From: Acidimicrobiales bacterium
GTDB taxonomy: Bacteria > Actinomycetota > Acidimicrobiia > Acidimicrobiales > RAAP-2
Length of the DNA: 54,964 nucleotides
Reading direction: 5' to 3'
Assembly: GCA_017883065.1 (NCBI GenBank)
Contig: JADGOG010000003.1
Span: forward strand, 1 to 54,964
Within the stretch, counting starts at the first letter, position 1; each line of letters opens with the position of its first letter. Under the pieces are notes generated by a model. The model worked only from the letters and a program-made list of their open reading frames with translations. It had not been told where the DNA came from and did not search any database. The translations under genes were made by a program, and so were the position numbers. This document shows, piece by piece, positions 1-8,753 of this stretch.

Positions 1-1040
1 GCCAGTTCGGCCGCCACCAACTCACGCAACGCTCCGAGGTCCGGGGGTAGGTCCCGATCGGCGGGGACGACCCAGGCCACCACCCGTTCACCCCACTCCG
101 GATCGGGCCGCTTCCAGACGGCCACCTCCCGGATGCCGGCGTGCCGGGTGAGCACCGCCTCGACAGGTGCGGGCCACACCTTCTCCCCTCCGCTCACGAC
201 GACCTCGGCCATGCGGCCGAAGATCGCCACCGTCCCGTCGGGCTCGACTCGCCCTCCGTCGCCGGTGGGCAGCCATCCCTCCGCCAGGTGGGGATCGGTG
301 CCGTCCCGATAGCAGCGGAGGAGCATCGGTCCGCGAACCAGGACCTCTCCCTCGCCTCCGGTCCGACCGTCACCGATGCGCACCTCCACGCCGTCGAGCG
401 GCCGCCCGTCATAGGCGACCCCCGACCCCGTCTCGGTCATGCCGTAGGTGGTCACCACGTTGTCGGGCAGATCCTCGGGAGGCGACGAACCCCCCAACAA
501 CACCCTCCGGTACCCCGACGCATCGCACCGCCGCAGTGCGGTGGCCACCAGCGAGACCAGCGTGGCGCCGCCCCGGGCCAATCGTTCGACCTCGGCGGCG
601 TCGAACCGCTCGAGAACCGTGCAGGGAGTGCCGGTGGCCAGGGCCCGGGTGAGCACGGAGAGCCCTCCGATGTGAGAGAAGGGGAGACAGGCCACCCAAC
701 GGTCCATGCCGGCGTCGACGGCGAGGGCGGTGGAGCTGGCCATGGCGGAGGTGCGCACCGCTTCGTGGGTGAGGACCACGCCCTTGGGCGCGCCGGTGCT
801 ACCGCTGGTGGCGACGACCAGGGCGTCTCCCGGTACGGTCGGGACCCCTCCGCCACGGGAGTGCACGCCGTCTGCATCCACCACGGTGCTGGGACGCAGG
901 GTGTCCACCAGGAGCCGGACGGCAGGGCCCGGGAGCCGTTGATCGAGGGGCAGCACGGCGTCACCGGCATCCCAGGTGTTGAGCAGGGCATCGACGAACG
1001 CCTGGCCGGCAGGGAGATCGAGCGCTACCAACTCCGGCAT
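1..1040 (-). CDS. menE: O-succinylbenzoate--CoA ligase MenE (3' end off window)
   Basis: Adenylate-forming enzyme that activates o-succinylbenzoate to its CoA thioester in menaquinone synthesis. The ORF track misses it because it runs off the left edge, but reading the minus strand from the ATG at 1040 gives about 346 residues without a stop. The P-loop-like AMP-binding motif TSGSTGAPKG lies at about residues 78-87, followed by TTYGMTETG and GWLPTGD, all typical of acyl-CoA synthetases. The assignment to MenE rather than another ligase rests on the divergent menB gene 40 bp away and the menA/menH/menD cluster. The short N-terminal part fits the roughly 360-residue actinobacterial MenE form. 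A TAGGCT hexamer lies 6 nt before the ATG, so the mRNA is probably leaderless. The C-terminal end is missing. Confidence 0.88.
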   Translation of the reverse strand, partial: MPELVALDLPAGQAFVDALLNTWDAGDAVLPLDQRLPGPAVRLLVDTLRPSTVVDADGVHSRGGGVPTVPGDALVVATSGSTGAPKGVVLTHEAVRTSAMASSTALAVDAGMDRWVACLPFSHIGGLSVLTRALATGTPCTVLERFDAAEVERLARGGATLVSLVATALRRCDASGYRRVLLGGSSPPEDLPDNVVTTYGMTETGSGVAYDGRPLDGVEVRIGDGRTGGEGEVLVRGPMLLRCYRDGTDPHLAEGWLPTGDGGRVEPDGTVAIFGRMAEVVVSGGEKVWPAPVEAVLTRHAGIREVAVWKRPDPEWGERVVAWVVPADRDLPPDLGALRELVAAEL

Positions 1041-1045
1041 GGAGC

Positions 1046-1052
1046 TAGCCTA
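1046..1052. promoter_or_regulatory. overlapping divergent -10 elements (menE/menB)
   Basis: The heptamer TAGCCTA reads TAGCCT on plus (1046-1051) and TAGGCT on minus (1052-1047). On minus it sits 6 nt before the menE ATG. On plus it would start menB transcription near 1058, leaving a short leader containing AGGAG. Only 40 bp separate the two genes, so a shared bidirectional promoter is likely. This is inferred from sequence only. Confidence 0.5.
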
Positions 1053-1080
1053 GGCGACCGTACGAGCAGCGACTCTAGGA

Positions 1081-2034
1081 GTGAATGGTCGAATGGTTGC
1101 ACCCGAACGGACCGACAGTGGTGCGACCGGAGGGATCTCCCCGGTGGAGACGGTGATCACCGGTCCCCCGGTCGATCCGGTCGAGCGGTTCCGGGAGGAG
1201 CCGCTGCCCACCTGGGAGCGCCGGGGTGCCTATCGCGACATCCATCTCGACGTGGCCGAGGGCATCGCCAAGCTCACCATCAACCGGCCCGAGGTGCGCA
1301 ACGCCTTCCGCCCCCAGACCCTCTTCGAACTGTCCGACGCCTTCACGGTGGCCCGGGACGATCCGAGCGTGGGGGCGATCATCCTCACCGGCCAGGGCCC
1401 GGACGCGTTCTGCTCCGGTGGGGACCAGAAGATCCGGGGGGACGACGGGTACATCGGGGAAGATGCCGTCGCCCGACAGGGCATCGGCCGCCTCAACGTC
1501 CTCGACCTGCAGATCCAGATCCGGCGCCTGCCCAAGCCGGTGGTGGCCATGGTGGCCGGGTACGCCATCGGCGGCGGGCACATCCTCCACCTGGTGTGCG
1601 ATCTGAGCATTGCCGCCGACAACGCCCGCTTCGGTCAGACCGGGCCGAAGGTGGGCAGCTTCGACGGAGGGTACGGGGCCAGCCTCCTGGCCCGGACCAT
1701 CGGGCTCAAGCGGGCCAAGGAGGTGTGGTTCCTCTGCCGTCAGTACGACGCGGCCACCGCGCTCGACTGGGGACTGGTCAATGAGGTGGTGCCTCTGGCC
1801 GACCTCGAGCGGGAGACCGTGGCGTGGTGTCGCCAGATGCTGTCACTTTCGCCGCTGGCCCTGCGCATGCTCAAAGGCGGCCTGCACGCCGCCGACGACG
1901 GATTGGCCGGCCTCCAGCAGTTCGCCGGTGACGCCACCATGCTCTTCTACATGAGCGAGGAAGGCCAAGAGGGCCGCAACGCCTTCCAGGAGCACCGCCA
2001 ACCCGACTTCGGCCGCTTCCCCCGTCGCCCGTGA
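1081..2034 (+). CDS. menB: 1,4-dihydroxy-2-naphthoyl-CoA synthase MenB
   Basis: Crotonase-fold enzyme that cyclises o-succinylbenzoyl-CoA to 1,4-dihydroxy-2-naphthoyl-CoA. The protein is 317 aa as called. MenB-specific signatures are visible: SGGDQ at about 112-116, the oxyanion-hole region [10 protein letters not shown] near 160, GSFDGGYG near 185, and the C-terminal [14 protein letters not shown] tail. Ordinary enoyl-CoA hydratases lack SGGDQ and this tail. The GTG at 1081 is the first start. An in-frame ATG at 1093 has AGGAG 11 nt upstream and is an equally reasonable start, giving 313 aa. It is divergent from menE, and menA follows after 22 bp in the same direction. Confidence 0.95.
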   Translation: MNGRMVAPERTDSGATGGISPVETVITGPPVDPVERFREEPLPTWERRGAYRDIHLDVAEGIAKLTINRPEVRNAFRPQTLFELSDAFTVARDDPSVGAIILTGQGPDAFCSGGDQKIRGDDGYIGEDAVARQGIGRLNVLDLQIQIRRLPKPVVAMVAGYAIGGGHILHLVCDLSIAADNARFGQTGPKVGSFDGGYGASLLARTIGLKRAKEVWFLCRQYDAATALDWGLVNEVVPLADLERETVAWCRQMLSLSPLALRMLKGGLHAADDGLAGLQQFAGDATMLFYMSEEGQEGRNAFQEHRQPDFGRFPRRP

Positions 2035-2056
2035 TCGGTCGACACCCGGGCCGCGG

Positions 2057-3058
2057 GTGGGCGTGAGCACCGGCAAGGTGCCGGTGGAGGTACCGGCTCC
2101 ACCCGGACCGATCAAGCGGTGGGTCCTCGGGGCGCGACCCAGGACCTTGCCGGCCGCCATCGTGCCCGTGCTGGTCGGGACGGCGGCAGCCCATCCACTC
2201 AGCCCTCGAGTGTCGAGCGCGGTGGCTCCGCTGGTCAGCGGGTCCACCCCGCGGATCAACGCGTGGTGGTGCGCACTCGGGGCCATGGTGGTGGCTCTGG
2301 CCATCCAGGTCGGCACCAACTACGCCAACGACTACTCCGACGGGATCCGGGGAACCGATGACGCCCGGGTCGGACCGGTGCGCCTGGTGGCCTCGGGGTT
2401 GGCGTCGCCGTCCTCGGTCAAACGGGCGGCCTTCACGGCCTTCGGGATCGCCGCCGTGGTCGGCCTCGGACTGGCCCGGGCCACGTCGTGGTGGATCCTG
2501 GTGGTGGGGGCAGCCTGCCTGGCGGCCGGATGGTTCTACACCGGCGGCCCCCGCCCGTACGGCTATGCCGGACTGGGTGAGCTCTTCGTGTTCGTCTTCT
2601 TCGGACTGGTGGCGACGGTGGGCAGCTTCTACGTGCAGACGCTCAGCGTGGACTCGGCGGTGGTCTGGTACGCCGCCGCCGGCGTCGGGCTGTTGGCCAC
2701 CGCCCTGCTCTTGGCCAACAACCTGAGGGACATCGCCACCGACACCGAGACCGGCAAGCGCACGGTGGCCGTCCGGGTCGGGCGCCGGACCGCGGGCTGG
2801 TGCTACGTCGCCTGTGTCGGGCTGCCCTTCGTCGGCGTACTGGTGTGGGCCGTGTGGTCGGTGGCCGACCGTGCGGTGGCCCATCCGGTGGCGGCATTCC
2901 TGCCTCTGGTGGCGCTCCCCCTGGCCGTTGCGCCGGTCCGCCTGGTCACCAGCGGGGCGTCGGGCCGAGCCCTCCTGCCGGTGCTGGCGGCCACGGGAAG
3001 GCTGCAGCTGGTCTTCGGTGTGCTGCTGTCGCTGGCCGTGTGGCTGTGTGTCACGTGA
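2057..3058 (+). CDS. menA: 1,4-dihydroxy-2-naphthoate prenyltransferase MenA
   Basis: Integral membrane UbiA-family prenyltransferase that attaches the polyprenyl tail to 1,4-dihydroxy-2-naphthoate, giving demethylmenaquinone. The 333-residue sequence opens with a soluble segment and the conserved ARPRTLPAA, followed by about eight or nine hydrophobic helices. Both Asp-rich substrate/Mg motifs are present: NYANDYSDG near residue 98 and NNLRDIATDTETGKRT near 219. The length fits MenA. The start is GTG at 2057; a second in-frame GTG at 2063 is possible. The gene sits 22 bp after menB and is probably in one operon. It converges on menH with 22 bp between stops. Confidence 0.95.
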   Translation: MGVSTGKVPVEVPAPPGPIKRWVLGARPRTLPAAIVPVLVGTAAAHPLSPRVSSAVAPLVSGSTPRINAWWCALGAMVVALAIQVGTNYANDYSDGIRGTDDARVGPVRLVASGLASPSSVKRAAFTAFGIAAVVGLGLARATSWWILVVGAACLAAGWFYTGGPRPYGYAGLGELFVFVFFGLVATVGSFYVQTLSVDSAVVWYAAAGVGLLATALLLANNLRDIATDTETGKRTVAVRVGRRTAGWCYVACVGLPFVGVLVWAVWSVADRAVAHPVAAFLPLVALPLAVAPVRLVTSGASGRALLPVLAATGRLQLVFGVLLSLAVWLCVT

Positions 3059-3080
3059 TCGACCATCGGGTGGACCCCGG

Positions 3081-3872
3081 TCACTCCGGCGGGGGCAGGG
3101 ACCGGATCACCGTCGCCACCGAGCGGGGGTGTTCCAGGTGGGGCGCGTGACCGGCCCCCGGAATCACCACGTGCTCGGCGTTGGCCCCGATGGCGTCGAC
3201 CATCCGCGCTCCGAGCGCAGTGAACTTGGAGTCCTCCTCACCGGTGACGACCAGTACCGGCATGGACAGCCGGCCGAGGAGGCCCCACAAGGGACGTTGG
3301 GTGCCGGTGCCGGCCAGGCGCAGGCTGGATGCCAGTCCCGGTCCGGTGTTGCGCAGGCGCTCCTGGATCCCGTCGGCATCTGGCTCGAGGTTCGAGAACA
3401 TGGGCTGGGCCATCCACTGGCGCAGGAACGCCTCGAGGGGAACGGGCGGCTCCGGCGATGCTTCCGGCGGGTCCAGCCGGTCGGCCAGCGCCATGTCCGA
3501 GTTCCGCCGTGCTCGCCGTTCGTCGTCGTCGTCGATCCCCGCGGTCCCGGAGATCAAGACCAAGGCGTCGACTGCGTCAGGTCGGGCCAGGGCCGCGTGC
3601 AGGCAGAAGCGCGCCCCCATCGAGTAGCCGACGTAGGTGGCCCTTCCCCCCACGTCGACCAGCCCCAGTGCGCCGTCGACCAGCGTGGCCCCGATGCGGG
3701 CAGAGTCACCGTGGCCGGGCATGTCGACCTGGACCACCTGGTGGTCCGAGGTCAGGCGGTCGTCCATGGTGCCCCACAGGCGACCGGTCTGGGTGAACCC
3801 GTGGGCCAGCACCAGGCGGGGACCGTGTCCCCGGATCTGATGGTGGAGCGAGGTGGTCGGCGGGGTCGGCAT
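3081..3872 (-). CDS. menH: alpha/beta hydrolase, probable SHCHC synthase MenH
   Basis: A 263-aa alpha/beta-hydrolase. The nucleophile elbow GYSMGAR (Ser about 84) and the C-terminal GAGHAPHLEHP with the catalytic His are clear, and the oxyanion region LAHGFTQTGRLW is MenH-like. MenH removes pyruvate from SEPHCHC in menaquinone synthesis. Single-domain hydrolases of this family are hard to tell apart, so the call leans on position: it lies between menA and menD. The ATG at 3872 is only 11 bp from the divergent menD ATG, so the promoters of the pair must lie at least partly inside the opposite gene. It could instead be a generic esterase. Confidence 0.78.
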   Translation of the reverse strand: MPTPPTTSLHHQIRGHGPRLVLAHGFTQTGRLWGTMDDRLTSDHQVVQVDMPGHGDSARIGATLVDGALGLVDVGGRATYVGYSMGARFCLHAALARPDAVDALVLISGTAGIDDDDERRARRNSDMALADRLDPPEASPEPPVPLEAFLRQWMAQPMFSNLEPDADGIQERLRNTGPGLASSLRLAGTGTQRPLWGLLGRLSMPVLVVTGEEDSKFTALGARMVDAIGANAEHVVIPGAGHAPHLEHPRSVATVIRSLPPPE

Positions 3873-3883
3873 AGGGGTCGTCG

Positions 3884-5731
3884 ATGAGCGTACCGACCGC
3901 CCCGGTGGACAGCGGCGATGCCGATACCCAGGCCGCCTTCGCCGCCACCGTCGTCGACGAATGGGTGCGCGCGGGGGTGACGCACGCGGTGGTGTGCCCA
4001 GGTTCGAGATCGGCGCCCCTGGCCCTCGCCCTGGTCGCCCATCGCGGCATCACCGTCCATGTCCGCCTCGACGAACGTTCCGCCGGGTTCACCGCGCTGG
4101 GCATGGGACAGGCCACGGGCCGGCCGGCCCTCGTGGTCACCACCAGTGGTACCGCCGCCGTCGAATTGCACCCGGCGGTGGTCGAGGCAGACCTGTCTGG
4201 CGTCCCGCTCATCGCCTGCACCGCCGACCGACCTCAGGAGCTCTGGGATGTCGGCGCTCCCCAGACCGTCGACCAGACCCACCTGTTCGGACGCTCGGTC
4301 CGTTGGTTCGCCGACCCCGGTGTGCCGATCACCGCCACCCGTGCGACCTGGCGTTCGCTGGCGTCGCGGGCCGTGGCCGAAGCCTGCGTGGGTGCCGGGG
4401 GACCCGGACCGGTCCATCTCAACCTTCCGTTCCGCGAGCCCCTGTTGGGGGATCCCGCCGCGGCCGGGGGAGCGAGCCCGGGCCGTCCCGACGGCCGGCC
4501 ATGGCACGAAGTGGTGGCCGGCGCCACGGAGCCCGCTGCCGCATGGGTGAGGTCGTCGATCGAGGAGGGCGTGGTGTCGCCGGCACGCCGGGGACTCATC
4601 GTGGCCGGCGCCGGCTGTGGCGACCCGACGGCCGTCTTGGCGCTGTCGGCGGCGTTGGGATGGCCGGTGCTGGCCGAGCCCAGATCGGGGCTCCGTGTCT
4701 CGGAACCGACGGTCGTCGCCACCGCCGATGGGATCCTCCGGTCGGCGGCATTCGTGCGGGCACACGTCCCCGAGGTCGTCCTCCGCCTGGGCGAGCGGTG
4801 GGTGTCCAAGGTGGTCAACGGCTATCTGTCCGGGTCCGTCGCCGACGGAGCGGCGGCCATCGTGGTGGCACCGGCCTGGCGGTGGACCGACCCCGAACGG
4901 GAGGTGGCCACCTTCGTCCGAGCCGACCCGACGTCGTTTTGCGCCGAGGTGACCCGCACCCTGGGGGAGGCGGTGACGAGGGGGAGCCACGGCGGCTGGC
5001 TGAGGTCGTGGCAGGCAGCGGAGGCAACCGCCCGCCGCGTCATCGGCTCGGCCCTGGACGGGGAATCGCCGGCGGCCGCGGCCGGGTCGCCGCTGCACGA
5101 GCCGGCGCTGGCCCACCGCCTCTTCGCCCGAATCCCGTCGGAGGCCACGCTGGTGGTGTCGTCGTCCATGCCCGTCCGCGACGTGGAGGCGTTTGGCCTG
5201 CCGCGGGCCCGACCGCCTCGGGTCCTGTCCAATCGCGGCGCCAACGGGATCGACGGTGTGGTGTCGACCGCGCTCGGAGTGGCCCTCGCCTCGAGCGCAC
5301 CGACGGTGGCCCTGGTCGGAGACCTCGCCTTCCTGCACGACGTGTCGGCACTGGTGCGCTCCGACGGGATCGACGCCGATCTCACCGTGGTGGTGGCCGA
5401 CAACGGCGGGGGTGGCATCTTCTCCTTCCTCCCTCCGGCCTCGGCCCTCGACGCCGCCACCTTCGAGGAGCTGTTCGGAACTCCGCAGACCCCGGACCCC
5501 GCCGCCGTGGCCGCCGGCTTGGGCTGGCCGGTGGACGAGGTGGGTCCGGACTCGCCGCCCGGAACGTTCGAAGCGCTGTTCGACCACCGGGTGGGTTCAG
5601 GTGGGCTGTCGGTGATCCGGGTGCTCCTACCCGACCGGGACGAGAACGTCGCCGTGCACAACCTGGTCAACGTCGCCGTGGTCGATGCCCTCGACGCCGA
5701 AGATTCCGCCGGAGGTCACGTCCGGGGCTGA
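3884..5731 (+). CDS. menD: SEPHCHC synthase MenD
   Basis: Thiamine-diphosphate enzyme that condenses isochorismate with 2-oxoglutarate, the first committed menaquinone step. The 615-aa ORF has the MenD order of domains: an N-terminal pyrimidine-binding part with CPGSRSAPLALAL and DERSAGFTALG (the cofactor-activating Glu), a central domain, and a C-terminal diphosphate-binding part with GDLAFLHD and NGGGGIFSFLP. TSGTAAVELHPAVVEA is also typical. The ATG at 3884 is the only reasonable start. It is divergent from menH and convergent with the LCP gene, with 15 bp between stops. No menF or menC is present in the window. Confidence 0.95.
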   Translation: MSVPTAPVDSGDADTQAAFAATVVDEWVRAGVTHAVVCPGSRSAPLALALVAHRGITVHVRLDERSAGFTALGMGQATGRPALVVTTSGTAAVELHPAVVEADLSGVPLIACTADRPQELWDVGAPQTVDQTHLFGRSVRWFADPGVPITATRATWRSLASRAVAEACVGAGGPGPVHLNLPFREPLLGDPAAAGGASPGRPDGRPWHEVVAGATEPAAAWVRSSIEEGVVSPARRGLIVAGAGCGDPTAVLALSAALGWPVLAEPRSGLRVSEPTVVATADGILRSAAFVRAHVPEVVLRLGERWVSKVVNGYLSGSVADGAAAIVVAPAWRWTDPEREVATFVRADPTSFCAEVTRTLGEAVTRGSHGGWLRSWQAAEATARRVIGSALDGESPAAAAGSPLHEPALAHRLFARIPSEATLVVSSSMPVRDVEAFGLPRARPPRVLSNRGANGIDGVVSTALGVALASSAPTVALVGDLAFLHDVSALVRSDGIDADLTVVVADNGGGGIFSFLPPASALDAATFEELFGTPQTPDPAAVAAGLGWPVDEVGPDSPPGTFEALFDHRVGSGGLSVIRVLLPDRDENVAVHNLVNVAVVDALDAEDSAGGHVRG

Positions 5732-5746
5732 TGGGTCAGGCGGGGA

Positions 5747-7144
5747 TCAGCAGGGTCGGGGGTCGTAGGACGGAATGTTCTTGGCTGCCGGCGACGTGGT
5801 CGGCGTGGACTTTCCCGACGAGGTGACGTTGGTGACCGGTGGCGCCGCCGAGACCGGCGGCAGCGTGGTGGTGGGGACGGTGAGGGCGAGGGGGTTGCCG
5901 TAGGCGTCGATCGGCGGCGTGGTGATCGATCCGAAGGGGCCGCCGAGGAACTGGGCGATCTTCTGGGATGCCGATTCGGGTTCGACGACCTCGACCGCCG
6001 ACCCCCCGGAGGTGTAGGTCGGGGAGGTGGGCAGGGTGTACGCCTGGAGCTGGGATCCTGAGAAGGCGTGGAATCGTTCGGCCAGAGCGTAGAGGTCGTT
6101 GGGGGTCAGGGCGTCGTCCTTGCTGAAGTCGTGGACCACCGAGGTGAGCAGCGAGTTGAGGCTGAGCGGGTTGTAGGTGGACCTGGCCTTGTCCAGCGCC
6201 GCCGAGATGATCAGGTTCTGGCGGGTGATCCGCCCGAGGTCCGAGCTCGGGTCGTAGTTCCATTCGCCGTTGGCGTAGTACTGGTAGAAGCGAGAACGGG
6301 ACAGGGCCAGCGCCTGTTGACCGTCGAGCACCTGGCACCCGGCCGTGGGGATGTCCAGCCCGGAATTGTTGTAGCAGACCCCGGTCTGGCAATCCCGGTC
6401 CCGAACCGGGTAGGCAAAGTCCATCTTGATCCCGCCGAGGGCGTTGACGGCGTCCTGCAGCCCGAAGAAGTTGATCACGATGTAGTGGCTGATGCTGATC
6501 CCGAAGGTGTTCTGGATGGTCTGGATCAGGGCGTCGGGTCCCCCGCTGAAGGCGGAGTTGATCTTGTTCTGGCTGGACAATTGGCTGTCGGCCGGCAGGC
6601 CGGAGAGGGTCACGTAGGTGTCCCGCGGGATGGACATCGACGACGCGGTGCCGGTGGACGGATTCACGTGGACGATCTTGATGGTGTCGCTCCGTTGGCC
6701 ACCGGCGTTGGACTGGTTGCCGAACTGCTGGGCCTCGGCCGCCGTCTCGCCGACCCGGCTGTCCGAGCCGATCAACAGCACGTTGTAGGGGGCACCGTTG
6801 GCGGCGGCCACGCACGTCGTGCAGGGGGCCGACGCCACCTTGCTCCACTGGTAGCGGAAGTACCCGTAGCCCAGACCGGCGATGACCAGGATCACCACCA
6901 CCAGCACGATGAACACCCGGAGGATCCGCTCGGCCGGCCGCCGTCTTCTCTTCTTGGCGCGGTGGCGCTCCCGTCTCGAGGGGACGGCCACCTGGCCGCC
7001 GAGGATGGGTCCGGGGAACTCGGGACTGATGCCGGGGCGTCGCGTCGATGGAGGCGAGGAAGCGCGCGGCCGCCCAGTGGGCCTCCCCGAGGAGCGTCCG
7101 CTGGGGCGTGAAGCGCCTGGTGTGGATGGATCGTTGGGTGGCAC
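5747..7144 (-). CDS. LytR-CpsA-Psr (LCP) family cell-wall ligase
   Basis: LCP proteins transfer undecaprenyl-linked glycopolymers such as arabinogalactan or teichoic acid to peptidoglycan outside the membrane. The 465-aa protein has a Pro/Arg-rich cytosolic N-terminus, a basic stretch, and one signal-anchor helix (ILRVFIVLVVVILVIAGLG, about residues 74-92). The LCP domain follows, with NVLLIGSDSR, RSDTIKIVHVNP, SIPRDTYV, NKINSAFSGG and ALALSRSRFY; these contain the conserved Arg and Asp residues. The tail is Pro/Thr-rich and ends in Cys. Five or more extracytoplasmic cysteines, including CTTC, could form disulfides. The start used is GTG at 7144, with no clear Shine-Dalgarno, so the exact start is uncertain. 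Confidence 0.9.
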   Translation of the reverse strand: MPPNDPSTPGASRPSGRSSGRPTGRPRASSPPSTRRPGISPEFPGPILGGQVAVPSRRERHRAKKRRRRPAERILRVFIVLVVVILVIAGLGYGYFRYQWSKVASAPCTTCVAAANGAPYNVLLIGSDSRVGETAAEAQQFGNQSNAGGQRSDTIKIVHVNPSTGTASSMSIPRDTYVTLSGLPADSQLSSQNKINSAFSGGPDALIQTIQNTFGISISHYIVINFFGLQDAVNALGGIKMDFAYPVRDRDCQTGVCYNNSGLDIPTAGCQVLDGQQALALSRSRFYQYYANGEWNYDPSSDLGRITRQNLIISAALDKARSTYNPLSLNSLLTSVVHDFSKDDALTPNDLYALAERFHAFSGSQLQAYTLPTSPTYTSGGSAVEVVEPESASQKIAQFLGGPFGSITTPPIDAYGNPLALTVPTTTLPPVSAAPPVTNVTSSGKSTPTTSPAAKNIPSYDPRPC

Positions 7145-7276
7145 GGTGGGAGTGGAGACGGCCTGTCTGACCGGGTCGTGGATCGAGCGACGACGGGCGC
7201 CGCTGTGCTGTGCAGGAGAAGGTCAGTTTCCCATGATCGGGTCTCCATCGGGTGGCACCCTCGACGGGGGCCCAGG

Positions 7277-8623
7277 TCAGGAGTCGGTCGGTACCCACGA
7301 TCCGTGGAAACCGAAGGGCACCCGGGCGGGGAGGTGGACGGTGGCTACCGGCGGCCCGGCGAACGAGGTGGCGTCGAGTATGACCAGGTCACTGGCACCT
7401 CGGGTGGCGTCGAAGACGACTGAGAGGACCCATCCCTCGTCCTCGCCGCGACCGTCGGCAGCCTTGACGAAGACGGCCTCGCCGGGCGAGTGGTACTCGC
7501 CCGGATCGAATCGGGTCGACTCGTCGCGGACCAGGTCGTACTTGACCAGCCCCTCGAAGGAGGGATCCTCGGGGCGCTCGCCGAGTCGGGTGCAGTAGCC
7601 GTAGCGATGAGGCCGGCCGGCCACGGCGTCGTCGATCCGGGGGAACTCGACGGGGACGTCGTCGAGACGCTGCTCGGTCACCCGGTTGGCCGACGGATCG
7701 ACCGTCCATCGGGCCAGCATCGGAAGACCCGATGCGATGGCCTCGCCCGGCGCGGTGTCGAATGCACGGTCGTAGCGCAGCACGTCCATCACCACGGCAT
7801 CGCCGGCGTCGTAGGCATTGAGCACGTGGAACACGTAGACCGGGTCGATGCTGATCCATCGGACGTCATCGCCGCCGCCTGAACGGGGCATCACCCCCAG
7901 CCGTGCACCGGCCTCGGGCATCCACCGGTACGGGAGCGGTCGACCCACGGCGGCGAGCTCGAGGTCGAAGACCACCGGGAGGTCGAGGAAGACCACTCGG
8001 GAGGAGGTGACCCCGAAGTCGTGCATCATGGTGGCCCGAGGCACCTCGATCTCCTCGGTCTGGACCAACGCCCCTGCGGCGTCGACCACGTGGTATCGGA
8101 GGAACGGCGGCCCGAAGACGTCGCTCCCGAAGAAGACCAGTTCGCCGGTGTCCGGGTCGAGCTTGGGGTGGGCGGTCATCGGCGAGGCCAGCCCTCCGTC
8201 GAAGTCGTGGACCCGCGCCCGCCCCAGATCGTCGGAGAGCGCATGGGGGAATCCTGATTCGACCAGGGCGAGGGTGGTCCCGCCGTGACGGATGACGTGG
8301 GTGTTGGCGGGACCGTCGAGAGGTTCACTCGGCCCGTTCGGGAGGGACGTCCCCAGTTTGGAGGAGAGCGATCGGGTGCGCACCCACCGGTTGCGGTAGC
8401 CGGTGGCCTTGCCCCCGGCCAGGGAGATGGCGTGGATCATCCCGTCGCCGCTGAACCAGTGGTAGTCGGCCTCGTCGTCCGCGACCACCGCGGGATTGGG
8501 ACCGTTTCGGAGGAGTCGCCCGTTGAGGTCCGGGGGGACCACCCCGGTCACCTCGAGCTCGTGATCGTCGCTCCGCTCGTCGAGGACTGGCCCGAAGTTT
8601 CCGTGGAGATAGGGGTTGACCAA
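7277..8623 (-). CDS. carotenoid cleavage oxygenase (RPE65 family)
   Basis: Non-haem iron dioxygenase family that cleaves carotenoids or apocarotenoids. The four iron-binding histidines are visible in order: THVIRHGG, MTAHPKLDP, MMHDFGVT and FHGSWVP at the C-terminus. RNGPNPA, FSGDGMIHA and SPGEAVFV are also family hallmarks. The ORF track starts at 8815, but those first 64 residues are Arg/Ser-rich and unlike the family. The conserved NPYLHGNFGPV begins right after a TTG at 8623 preceded by GGCGAGGA with 7-nt spacing, so I start there (448 aa). The substrate cannot be told from sequence. The enclosing gene neighbourhood holds no carotenoid biosynthesis genes. Confidence 0.88.
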   Translation of the reverse strand: MVNPYLHGNFGPVLDERSDDHELEVTGVVPPDLNGRLLRNGPNPAVVADDEADYHWFSGDGMIHAISLAGGKATGYRNRWVRTRSLSSKLGTSLPNGPSEPLDGPANTHVIRHGGTTLALVESGFPHALSDDLGRARVHDFDGGLASPMTAHPKLDPDTGELVFFGSDVFGPPFLRYHVVDAAGALVQTEEIEVPRATMMHDFGVTSSRVVFLDLPVVFDLELAAVGRPLPYRWMPEAGARLGVMPRSGGGDDVRWISIDPVYVFHVLNAYDAGDAVVMDVLRYDRAFDTAPGEAIASGLPMLARWTVDPSANRVTEQRLDDVPVEFPRIDDAVAGRPHRYGYCTRLGERPEDPSFEGLVKYDLVRDESTRFDPGEYHSPGEAVFVKAADGRGEDEGWVLSVVFDATRGASDLVILDATSFAGPPVATVHLPARVPFGFHGSWVPTDS

Positions 8624-8630
8624 CGCGGGC

Positions 8631-8635
8631 TCCTC
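8631..8635 (-). promoter_or_regulatory. Shine-Dalgarno deciding a TTG start (carotenoid oxygenase)
   Basis: Minus-strand GAGGA lies 7 nt before the TTG at 8623. It selects that TTG over the upstream in-frame ATG at 8815, which would add an implausible Arg-rich leader. Confidence 0.6.
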
Positions 8636-8753
8636 GCCGTGGCGGTCGGAGAGGATCCGACCGATCGAGCACCGATCGTAGCGTCGGCGTCTGCGGGTGC
8701 TCCCACTGCGCGGGAGCGCCGACCCGGCGTCCCCGACGTGGCAGGCTGACGTC

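Noticed and set aside
3752-5587. 611-aa minus-strand ORF opposite menD
   Set aside because: Arg/Gly/His-rich shadow; menD on plus is conserved along its length.
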